From Streptomyces sp. L2 (lineage in GTDB: Bacteria; Actinomycetota; Actinomycetes; Streptomycetales; Streptomycetaceae), in the NCBI RefSeq assembly GCF_004124325.1, contig NZ_QBDT01000001.1:3782001-3846000 (forward strand): 64,000 bases of DNA, read 5' to 3'. Below the pieces are notes generated by a model, which searched no databases, was not told where the DNA came from, and worked only from the letters and a program-made list of their open reading frames with translations. A program made the translations under genes and the position numbers. Below are positions 56,992 through 64,000 of the stretch, piece by piece (within the stretch, counting starts at the first letter, position 1; each line of letters begins with the position of its first letter).

Positions 56992-57963
56992 TCAGACGGT
57001 GGCGGACTTCTCGGGCTCGGCCGCGTCCTCGTCCGCCAGGGCGGCGAGGAACCGCTCGGCGTCGAGGGCGGCGGAGCAGCCGGTGCCGGCCGCGGTGATC
57101 GCCTGGCGGTAGGTGTGGTCGACCACGTCACCGGCGCCGAAGACACCCGTCAGGTTGGTACGGGTGGAGGGCGCGTCCACCTTCAGGTAGCCCTCCTCGT
57201 CCAGGTCCAGCTGGCCCTTGAACAGCTCGGTGCGCGGGTCGTGGCCGATCGCGATGAACAGGCCGGTGACGGGCAGGTCGGACAGCTCGCCGGTCTTGAC
57301 GTTGCGCAGCTTCAGTCCGGAGAGCTTCTGCTCGCCCTGGATCTCGGCGATCTCGCTGTCCCAGACGAACTTGATCTTCGGGTCGCCGAAGGCGCGCTCC
57401 TGCATGGCCTTGGAGGCACGCAGGGTGTCGCGGCGGTGGACGATCGTCACGGACTTGGCGAACCGGGAAAGGAAGGTGGCCTCCTCCATCGCGGTGTCGC
57501 CGCCGCCGATCACGGCGATGTCATGGTCCTTGAAGAAGAAGCCGTCACAGGTGGCGCACCAGGAGACACCACGACCGGAGAGCGCGTCCTCGTTCGGCAG
57601 GCCGAGCTTGCGGTGCTGCGAGCCGGTGGTGACGATGACGGCCTTCGCCCGGTGGACGGTGCCCGCCGTGTCGGTGACGGTCTTGATCTCGCCGGTGAGG
57701 TCGACGGAGACGATGTCGTCGGGGATCAGCTCGGCGCCGAAGCGTTCGGCCTGCGCCCGCATGTTGTCCATCAGGTCGGGACCCATGATGCCGTCGCGGA
57801 AGCCCGGGAAGTTCTCGACCTCGGTGGTGTTCATCAGCGCACCACCGGCGGTGACGGCACCCTCGAACACCAGGGGCTTCAGCGACGCGCGCGCGGTGTA
57901 GAGCGCCGCCGTGTAGCCGGCGGGCCCGGAGCCGATGATGATCACGTTACGGACGTCGCTCAC
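56992..57963 (-). CDS. trxB: Thioredoxin reductase
   Basis: 323 residues. It has the FAD loop [15 protein letters not shown] (about residues 11-25), the redox-active CATCDG (about 136-141), the NADPH loop GGGDTAMEE (about 153-161) and the C-terminal [19 protein letters not shown] motif (about 274-289). It reduces thioredoxin with NADPH. A SigR-type promoter is upstream, which fits the disulfide-stress regulon. Confidence 0.97.
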   Translation of the reverse strand: MSDVRNVIIIGSGPAGYTAALYTARASLKPLVFEGAVTAGGALMNTTEVENFPGFRDGIMGPDLMDNMRAQAERFGAELIPDDIVSVDLTGEIKTVTDTAGTVHRAKAVIVTTGSQHRKLGLPNEDALSGRGVSWCATCDGFFFKDHDIAVIGGGDTAMEEATFLSRFAKSVTIVHRRDTLRASKAMQERAFGDPKIKFVWDSEIAEIQGEQKLSGLKLRNVKTGELSDLPVTGLFIAIGHDPRTELFKGQLDLDEEGYLKVDAPSTRTNLTGVFGAGDVVDHTYRQAITAAGTGCSAALDAERFLAALADEDAAEPEKSATV

Positions 57964-58004
57964 GGCTTGATTCCTCGTCTCTGGACTGCGTCAGTCGACC
58001 GGTG

Positions 58005-58022
58005 GAGCCCTTTTCAGGGCTC
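58005..58022 (-). other. Small hairpin in the trxB leader
   Basis: Perfect inverted repeat GAGCCCT / AGGGCTC with a 4-nt loop, lying between the SigR promoter and the trxB start. It could be the terminator of the upstream anti-sigma gene or a leader structure. Confidence 0.4.
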
Positions 58023-58033
58023 TCACCCCACCC

Positions 58034-58060
58034 AACGGATCCTACGGGCCCCGCATTCCC
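58034..58060 (-). promoter_or_regulatory. SigR-type promoter of trxB
   Basis: On the minus strand GGGAAT (58060-58055) is followed after exactly 18 bp by GTT (58036-58034), which matches the SigR consensus GGGAAT-N18-GTT. trxB is the classic SigR target in Streptomyces. Confidence 0.92.
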
Positions 58061-58116
58061 GCTGTGTCCGGGCACACGCGGTCCTCGGGAGCACGCGGTG
58101 CGGGCGGGGCGCCGGT

Positions 58117-59043
58117 TCAGGAACGGGTGAACGACTGCTTCAGCAGAACCTTGCCGGTGCCGTCCGGCTGCTGACCGACGCAGGCCGCGTCGACCACGTA
58201 GGCCGTGACGCGTGTGTTGTCGTGTGCGTCGGGGAGCACGACTAGATAGGCGGCCTTCCCGCCGTAGGTTCCCGTCTTGGATCCGAGGACGTCTCCACTC
58301 CGGTTGATCGCCTTCTGGACGCAGTCGGGCACGGGGGCCTCGGGCTGGAGGAGGGTCTTCGCGCTCTCGGTCGACCCCGGGCTGTTCTGCTGTGAGTCCA
58401 CACCAGAGCGCGGCTGCCGACTGGGAGAGGACTGTGTCTGGGCGGAGAGGAGGGACTTCACCTGGCTCTGGACGCTCCCGCCGGAGAAGGTGCCGACGGT
58501 GGCGGTCGGCTTTCCGTGGGCTGTCGTATCGGCGCTGTCGCTGCCGAGCGACTGCAGGACGAAAGTGCCGGCGCCGAGGACAGCGGCGGTGAGAACGGCG
58601 CCCAGGGTGACGTTCCTGCGGCGGCCGCGCTCGGACTTCTTGCGACCGGGACCAGCCGCGGCGCGCGGACGTCCGGCGGGGCGGTCCGGCGCGGTCGATG
58701 TTTCACGTGAAACATGACGCTCGGCGTCCTCGTCGGAAGCCACCGCGGCCCCGGCGGTCACTGCGGGCTCTTGGGCTTCTGGGGCTTCGGCCGCCTCAGC
58801 GGCTTCGGCGGCGAGGGCGGCGTCGATCCGGGCGGCCACGTCCTCGGGCATCCGGGGCGGCCCCTGAAGGGATCCCAGTAGCCCTCGGATCTCTTCCAGG
58901 GAGGCATGGACGTCCGCGCACATTTCGCAGCGGTCCACGTGGCGCCGTACGTCCGCGCCACGAGCGGGCGGAAGCAGACCTTCGGTGAGGTCGGAGATCT
59001 CCGAGACGTCCGGGTGCCCGGCCATGTCCGTCGTGGAAGTCAC
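58117..59043 (-). CDS. Anti-sigma factor with zinc-finger, partner of SigM
   Basis: 308 residues from GTG 59043, which follows GGAGGTGGGCG and overlaps the sigM stop by 4 bp. The N-terminal ZAS-like zinc finger has HVDRCEMCADVH (His and two Cys, about residues 34-45). A membrane segment lies near 150-170 (NVTLGAVLTAAVLGAGTFVLQ). The C-terminal exported part ends in a domain with two Cys that could be disulfide-linked. A perfect parS is embedded in the linker at 58700 and encodes Val-Ser-Arg-Glu-Thr. Confidence 0.85.
   Translation of the reverse strand: MTSTTDMAGHPDVSEISDLTEGLLPPARGADVRRHVDRCEMCADVHASLEEIRGLLGSLQGPPRMPEDVAARIDAALAAEAAEAAEAPEAQEPAVTAGAAVASDEDAERHVSRETSTAPDRPAGRPRAAAGPGRKKSERGRRRNVTLGAVLTAAVLGAGTFVLQSLGSDSADTTAHGKPTATVGTFSGGSVQSQVKSLLSAQTQSSPSRQPRSGVDSQQNSPGSTESAKTLLQPEAPVPDCVQKAINRSGDVLGSKTGTYGGKAAYLVVLPDAHDNTRVTAYVVDAACVGQQPDGTGKVLLKQSFTRS
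58700..58713. other. parS: parS site 4, inside the anti-sigma gene
   Basis: Perfect GTTTCACGTGAAAC within the coding sequence for the cytoplasmic linker of the anti-sigma factor. Confidence 0.95.
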
Positions 59044-59765
59044 GCTCGCCCACCTCCGCCCTTCACTACGGCTGAATCGCTCGGTCCGCTGTCTCCCGGG
59101 CCCCCGTCGCGGGACCCCGTTGCCGGTGGGACGGATGTCCCGTGCATCCGGTTCCGTCCGGGACCGGGGTTCTTCTCCTCGTCGCCGGCGTCCGGCCTCA
59201 GATGACCGAGGAGGGGAAGGAGTCTCGCCCGGCCACGCGCGCAACGGCTCTTCACCGTTCCGGTCGGCACATCGAGGATCCGAGCGGCCTCGGCCACGGG
59301 ATACCCCTGCATGTCCACCAGGACGAGCGCGGCGCGCTGCTCGTGCGGCAGTGTGCCGAGCGCTTCGAGGAGCTGGCGGTGCAGATCGTTCCGCTCGGCT
59401 GGGGCAGAGGCTGACTCGTGCGGCTCCAGCAGCTGCTCCAGCCGCTCGGTGTCGTCGACCGGGGAGGTCTTGCGCGTCGCCGCCTTGCGGGCCCGGTCCA
59501 GGCAGGCGTTCACGGTGATCCGGTGCAGCCAGGTGGTGACGGCCGACTGCCCGCGGAAGGTGTGGGCGGCCCGGTAGGCCGACACCAGCGCGTCCTGAAC
59601 CGCGTCAGCGGCCTCCTCCCGGTCCCCCAGCGTCCGCAACGCCACGGCCCAGAGCCGGTCCCGGTGCCGCCGCACGATCTCACCGAAGGCATCGGGATCG
59701 CCTTTCACATGCCGGGCGAGCAACTCCTGATCACCCAGCTCGTCGAATCCGATGCCCTCTGACAT
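59040..59765 (-). CDS. sigM: ECF RNA polymerase sigma factor SigM
   Basis: 241 residues. Region 2 is at about residues 28-95, with DAVQDALVSAYRAAHTFRGQ and WLHRITVNACLDRARK. Region 4 is at about 130-180, with LPHEQRAALVLVDMQGYPVAEAA and VPTGTVKSRCARGRARL. The C-terminal 55 residues are disordered (Gly/Pro/Ser/Asp-rich). It is cotranscribed with its membrane anti-sigma factor, and this pair beside trxBA is the conserved streptomycete SigM locus. Confidence 0.95.
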   Translation of the reverse strand: MSEGIGFDELGDQELLARHVKGDPDAFGEIVRRHRDRLWAVALRTLGDREEAADAVQDALVSAYRAAHTFRGQSAVTTWLHRITVNACLDRARKAATRKTSPVDDTERLEQLLEPHESASAPAERNDLHRQLLEALGTLPHEQRAALVLVDMQGYPVAEAARILDVPTGTVKSRCARGRARLLPLLGHLRPDAGDEEKNPGPGRNRMHGTSVPPATGSRDGGPGDSGPSDSAVVKGGGGRA

Positions 59766-59787
59766 CTGCCCCTCCTGAGCGGAGACC

Positions 59788-61485
59788 TCAGCTGGTCACC
59801 TTGATGTCGGCCACTCTGCCCCGCCAGTGGCCCTCGTTGTCCGGGGGCAGCTGGGTCAGCCAGACGAGGAGGTACCGAGACTTGAGGGACGTGCCCGGCT
59901 TGAGGACGACGGTCGTGCCCGAGCCTCCCGCCACCTTTGAGTAGCTGTCGAACGTCGTCGGCTCCGAGCTCTCGTTCTCTCCGGCGGCACGGAGTTCGAC
60001 CGAGGTCTCCCCGACGAAGCTGACCGTCACCTTTCCGACCTTCTGGACCTTGCCGAGGTCGAGGATGAGACCGACGCCCGACTTCAGGTTGCCGAACTTG
60101 GAACCCAGGTAGAAGTCCGTCTGCCAGTACGTGGCAGGGCTGTCGTCGTAGGCCTTCTTTATGTCGGACGGCTTCTCGGACTGGTCCCCGAACGGGTCGA
60201 AGTCATGGGCCTCTTGGATGGGGATGGGCTTGCCGGTCGACGGCAGGGGGACGCCCTTGTCGCCGCCGTCCTGCGTCTGCGTGCTGTCCGTGTCGCCGGA
60301 CTTGCCGCTCTGGTCCATCAGGGCGTCCGCGAGCTGCCAGCTGCCCAGGCCCAGCGCGGCGATGAGGAGGGCCGACACGGCCCACTTCAGCGCCTTGCCG
60401 GTGCGGCTCTGCAGCGGGGGCGGCGGAGCGGCGACCGGCTGGGTGGTGGCGGAGTGCGGTGCCGGGCGGCCGTACGTGCCCTGCTGGTACGTCGTGCGCT
60501 GGTACTCCGGCGGGGCGGCGAACGCCGGCTCCGGCGGGCGGATGCGCGGCATCTCGCCGATGGCCTTGACCAGCTCCTCCGGCGTGGTGCACGCGGCCTC
60601 GTGGCGCGAGGCGGTCGCACCGTCGTTGACGAGGGCCCGCATGGCCAGTTCGGACAGACCGCGGTGGACACCGGCCCGTACCTGGTCGGGTGAGATGAGC
60701 CCTATGTCCTTGGGCAGCCCGGACATGCCGTAGGCGTCGTTCTCGTACGGCCAGCGCTGGGTCAGCGCCGCGTACAGCAGGGCGCCGATCGCCTCGGTGT
60801 CGGTGCGCTGCGGGGTGTCGGAGCTGACGCCGCGCAGCGCGGCGTTCACGGCCAGGCCGCGGATACGCCACTGGCCGGTGGAGGCGCGCAGGACGGCGTT
60901 CGGGTTGAGCCGCAGATGGGCGAGGCCCTCGCGGTGCGCGGCGGCCATGGCGGAGGCGACCTGACTGACCAACTGGTACGCGTCGTGCGGCTCCAGCGGG
61001 CCGGCCGCGAGCAGCGCGGTCAGCTCGGTGGCGTCGGGCAGCCACTCGTGCACCACGTACACGAGGTCGTTCTCCTCGACGGCGTCGAGGACCTGCACGA
61101 AGCGCGGATCGCCGAGCAGCGCGGAGGAACGCGCGGCCGCCAGTACCGACCGGGCCCGGACATGGTCGGCGGGCAGGATGTGGACGCCGACGGCACGCCG
61201 GAGTTTCTCGTCGACCGCACGCCAGCTGCTGAATCCGTCCAGACGGGTGACGCACTCCTCCAGACGGTAGCGTCTGGCCAGTTTGTGACCGCTGTGCAGT
61301 TCGGGAGGCGAGGCCTTCTTCTCGGGGCGCTCGGTCTCGCCGCTCCCCTGCGCCTCGTCCTTCTCCGTGCCCCGCTCTGGGTTCTGGGCCACCCCGTCGG
61401 CCGTGGACTGGTCCGCCTTGGCGGTCAGCGGCTGTTCACCGCTGTTGTCTGCCACGTCGACGGCAGCCGTGCTCCGTTCCGCCAC
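59788..61485 (-). CDS. Pseudokinase with extracellular discoidin-like domain, MurJ partner
   Basis: 565 residues from GTG 61485 (GGAGG upstream; GTG 61545 is the alternative). A kinase-like domain spans about residues 70-310. Its catalytic loop reads HLRLNPNAVL instead of HRDxKPxN, so the catalytic Asp is missing and DFG is absent. A membrane segment is near residues 365-385. The exported end (430-565) is beta-rich with a DSPATYWQTD segment, like the carbohydrate-binding-type domain of mycobacterial MviN. In mycobacteria these parts are fused to MurJ; here they are a separate gene, 60 bp before the end of murJ's transcript. Confidence 0.88.
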   Translation of the reverse strand: MAERSTAAVDVADNSGEQPLTAKADQSTADGVAQNPERGTEKDEAQGSGETERPEKKASPPELHSGHKLARRYRLEECVTRLDGFSSWRAVDEKLRRAVGVHILPADHVRARSVLAAARSSALLGDPRFVQVLDAVEENDLVYVVHEWLPDATELTALLAAGPLEPHDAYQLVSQVASAMAAAHREGLAHLRLNPNAVLRASTGQWRIRGLAVNAALRGVSSDTPQRTDTEAIGALLYAALTQRWPYENDAYGMSGLPKDIGLISPDQVRAGVHRGLSELAMRALVNDGATASRHEAACTTPEELVKAIGEMPRIRPPEPAFAAPPEYQRTTYQQGTYGRPAPHSATTQPVAAPPPPLQSRTGKALKWAVSALLIAALGLGSWQLADALMDQSGKSGDTDSTQTQDGGDKGVPLPSTGKPIPIQEAHDFDPFGDQSEKPSDIKKAYDDSPATYWQTDFYLGSKFGNLKSGVGLILDLGKVQKVGKVTVSFVGETSVELRAAGENESSEPTTFDSYSKVAGGSGTTVVLKPGTSLKSRYLLVWLTQLPPDNEGHWRGRVADIKVTS

Positions 61486-61603
61486 CGTCGTCCCTGCCTC
61501 CCCATCCGTTGCACGCTGTCCGACGCCGAAACCAATTGTGCCCACAGTCCGCCGCTATGCACGACACACAGCCGCGAACGATGGTTGTGCGCCTACCCCC
61601 GCC

Positions 61604-63946
61604 TCAGCGCCCCAGTCGCCCGCGCACCATGCCCACGAGCGAGTTGAGTTCCTCGATGCGCATGCGGCGCGCCCCGACGTAGAAGACGCCGAGCAGCACC
61701 GCCCCGCCGGCCAGCAGCGCGGCGAACGAGCCGACGACCCCCTGACCGAGGGTGTGCCCGATGCCGTAGCAGGCCGCGCCGCTGAGCAGGGCCGCCGGCA
61801 CCGAGGCGATGCACAGCCGCGCATACGTCCGCAGCACCCGGGAACCGTCCAGGTCGCCGCCCAGCCGCTTGCGCAGCCGCCGCCAGGCGACGCCGACACC
61901 GATGGCGTACGCGACGCCGTACGCGGCGGCCATGCCGGCCACCGCCCAGCGGGACGGCAGCAGCAGGTAGCACAGGCCCGAGGCGCCCGCGTTGACCGCG
62001 GCGACGATGACCGTGTTGTAGAAGGGGGTGCGGGTGTCCTCGTAGGCGTAGAAGGCGCGCAGCACGACGTACTGGACGGAGTAGGGGATCAGGCCGAGGC
62101 CGAACGCCATCAGCATGTAGCCCATGTTGGTGGCGTCGCCGATGCCCGAGGAGCCGAAGATCAGCGTGCACATCGGGATGCCGAGCGAGACGAAACCGAA
62201 GGCGATGGGGACGATGGCGACCGCGGTGGTCCGCAGCCCCTGGGAGATGTCCTCGCGGACGGCGCCTCCGTCGCCCTCGGCCGCCGAGCGCGAGATGCGC
62301 GGCAGCAGCGCGGCCATCAGCGACACCGTGATGATGGCCTGCGGCAGGCCCCAGATCAGCTGGGCGCTGGCGTACGAGGCGAGACCGGTGCCCTTGACGG
62401 GGGAGTGCCTTCCGGCGGCGGTGGACAGCTGGGTCACGATCATCGCGCCGGCCTGGTTGGCGAGGACGAACAGGACCGTCCACTTGGCGAGCATCGCGGC
62501 CTTGCCCAGCCCGTGGCCACGCCAGTCGAAGCGCAGCCGCATCCGGAAACCGGTCTCGCGCAGGTACGGGATCATCGCGAGGGCCTGGACGACCAGGCCG
62601 AGCAGCACGCCGATGCCGAGCAGCCGCTGGCCCTGCACCGGGATGTTCGTGACCTGCATGCCGGAGTGGGAAGCGGTGCCGTAAACCCAGATGAACGTCG
62701 AGAGCGTCACGATGATGACGATGTTGTTCAGGACCGGCGTCCACATCATCGCGCCGAACTTGCCGCGTGCGTTGAGGACCTGACCCATCACCACGTGGAT
62801 GCCCATGAAGAAGATCGAGGGCAGGAAGTAACGGGTGAAGGTGACCGCGACGTGGTTGGCATGCGCGTCGCTGGCGACCGGGTTGGACAGCATCCGCACC
62901 AGCAGCGGCGCCGCGAACATCGCGAGCGCGGTGAGCGCGGCCAGGGCCACCATCACCAGAGTCAGCAGACGGTTGGCGAACGCCTCACCGCCGTCGTCGT
63001 CCTCCTTCATGGCGCGCACCAGCTGTGGGACGAACACGGAGTTCAGCCCGCCGCCGACGGTCAGGATGTAGATCATCGTCGGCAGCTGATAGGCGACCTG
63101 GAAGGAGTCACCGAGGAAACCGAGGCCGAGGGCCGAGACGATCAGCGCGGAGCGGACGAAACCGGTGAGCCGGGAGACCAGCGTGCCTGCCGCCATGACG
63201 GCGCTGGACTTCAGCAGTCCGCCGGCCCGCCCGCCCTTGGGTGCGGCGGGCGCTGGGGGGGTGGTCTCGGCGGGACCGGCGGGGTTCGCCGGACCGGGCA
63301 CGGTGGCCGAGCCCGGGACCGGAGCCTGTGCCGGGTTCCCGACGGCGGGCGAGGGGGCCTGGTACGGCGTCTGGGCGTACGGGTGGTGCTGCGGTCCCGG
63401 GGCCGCCGGGTACTGCTGCGGGTGCCCCTCCCCGACGCCCGGCGCCGCGGCGGGGCCGGGGACGGCTTGCGGATCCATCGGCCCGGGCTCGCCGCCCTGC
63501 TGCTGGTCCCGGAAGAGGTGCGCGAACGCGTCCGGCTCGTGGTACTCCTCGCCGGAGTGCGTGACCAGGTCGTCGACCCCCACGAACCGCGTCGTACGGG
63601 GGTCGTCGCCGTAGGGCAGGTGAGGGGCCCGGCCGTCCGGCTCCGGCGCCGGTGGCTGCGCCCAGACGCGCGGGTCGGGGGCGTACGGCGACGGGGCCGG
63701 CGGCCCGTACAGCGACTGGTCGCCGTTGCCCGGGGGCGGCGGATGCGCGGCGCGGTCGTAGAGCGCCTCGGCGACCGGGTCCTGGGCGGCGAGGTCGTGC
63801 GCCCGGTAGGGGTCCTGGTCGTAGGCGTCCTGGAGGTACATGTCCGCCGCGGGCTGCGGCGGCACCTGGCCGGGCTCGGGCGGGGTCTCGGGGTAGCCCG
63901 AGCCGGCCGCGCCCTGGCCTCGGTCACCGTCGTACGGCGAGTTCAT
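61604..63946 (-). CDS. murJ: Lipid II flippase MurJ (MviN)
   Basis: 780 residues. The first 235 residues are a disordered Pro/Ala/Asp/Tyr-rich cytoplasmic extension. The MOP-fold flippase core follows with about 14 membrane helices, beginning LLKSSAVMAAGTLVSRLTGF (about residues 246-265), with the conserved central-cavity Arg in SRLTGFVRS. It moves lipid II across the membrane for peptidoglycan synthesis. The pseudokinase gene downstream on the same strand probably regulates it. Confidence 0.95.
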   Translation of the reverse strand: MNSPYDGDRGQGAAGSGYPETPPEPGQVPPQPAADMYLQDAYDQDPYRAHDLAAQDPVAEALYDRAAHPPPPGNGDQSLYGPPAPSPYAPDPRVWAQPPAPEPDGRAPHLPYGDDPRTTRFVGVDDLVTHSGEEYHEPDAFAHLFRDQQQGGEPGPMDPQAVPGPAAAPGVGEGHPQQYPAAPGPQHHPYAQTPYQAPSPAVGNPAQAPVPGSATVPGPANPAGPAETTPPAPAAPKGGRAGGLLKSSAVMAAGTLVSRLTGFVRSALIVSALGLGFLGDSFQVAYQLPTMIYILTVGGGLNSVFVPQLVRAMKEDDDGGEAFANRLLTLVMVALAALTALAMFAAPLLVRMLSNPVASDAHANHVAVTFTRYFLPSIFFMGIHVVMGQVLNARGKFGAMMWTPVLNNIVIIVTLSTFIWVYGTASHSGMQVTNIPVQGQRLLGIGVLLGLVVQALAMIPYLRETGFRMRLRFDWRGHGLGKAAMLAKWTVLFVLANQAGAMIVTQLSTAAGRHSPVKGTGLASYASAQLIWGLPQAIITVSLMAALLPRISRSAAEGDGGAVREDISQGLRTTAVAIVPIAFGFVSLGIPMCTLIFGSSGIGDATNMGYMLMAFGLGLIPYSVQYVVLRAFYAYEDTRTPFYNTVIVAAVNAGASGLCYLLLPSRWAVAGMAAAYGVAYAIGVGVAWRRLRKRLGGDLDGSRVLRTYARLCIASVPAALLSGAACYGIGHTLGQGVVGSFAALLAGGAVLLGVFYVGARRMRIEELNSLVGMVRGRLGR

Positions 63947-64000
63947 GCCTACCCCACCTCATCGTCCCGGGCCGCACCGGCCACGACATCGCTCAACGGT
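63947..64000. other. Upstream region of murJ at the window edge
   Basis: 54 bp without a gene; expected to carry the murJ ribosome binding site (GAGGTGGGG on the minus strand) and part of its promoter. Confidence 0.5.

Overview
The window is high-GC actinomycete DNA and is almost certainly a Streptomyces chromosome. The order gyrA, gyrB, dciA, recF, gnd, dnaN, oriC, dnaA, rpmH, rnpA, yidD, yidC, khpB, rsmG, parA, parB, then trxA/trxB, sigM, a pseudokinase gene and murJ is the conserved streptomycete origin region. parS sites (GTTTCACGTGAAAC) and a cluster of DnaA boxes confirm it.

Region 1 (1 to about 29033) is an integrated element. Its left end lies outside the window and its right end abuts tRNA-Ala(TGC). 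It opens with four translationally overlapped membrane-protein genes (DUF2637 first) that look like the spread or maintenance genes of Streptomyces integrative and plasmid elements. Small ORFs and a lipoprotein follow. Next comes a nearly complete siphophage virion module: TerS, TerL, portal, MuF-like protein, scaffold, major capsid, head-tail connectors, tail tube, tail chaperones with a probable -1 frameshift, tape measure and tail tip, then endolysin and holin. A four-gene sugar cassette (two glycosyltransferase-like proteins, a nucleotidyltransferase-like protein and an FkbM methyltransferase) sits between the capsid gene and the connector genes. It is the most unusual part of the window and suggests glycosylated virions. 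Right of the lysis genes is a control region with two XRE-type regulators, a DUF6879 protein and small ORFs. No integrase is visible, so it must lie left of the window or be absent.

Region 2 (29033 to 36720) is chromosomal but variable. It carries an HTH protein, a membrane-anchored Ser/Thr kinase, a secreted membrane-anchored protein, a DLW-39-like small protein, tRNA-Ile(GAT) and a DUF3566 protein. A 41-bp imperfect copy of the tRNA-Ile 3' end lies 1.1 kb from the tRNA. Between the two is a gene for a secreted protein made of about 37 (Ala/Gly)-Ala-Thr tripeptides. This looks like a very small second integrated island.

Region 3 (36729 to 55613) is the replication and segregation core. gyrA to dnaN and dnaA are on the minus strand. 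From rpmH to parB the genes are on the plus strand. oriC between dnaN and dnaA holds about 15 DnaA boxes. DnaA has a very long, repeat-rich domain II.

Region 4 (55635 to 64000) holds a GNAT protein, trxA and trxB (the latter behind a textbook SigR promoter), an anti-sigma factor with sigM, and a pseudokinase with murJ for peptidoglycan precursor flipping. Three perfect parS sites lie inside or directly beside genes of regions 3 and 4, one more just upstream of parA, and a degenerate copy is in parB.
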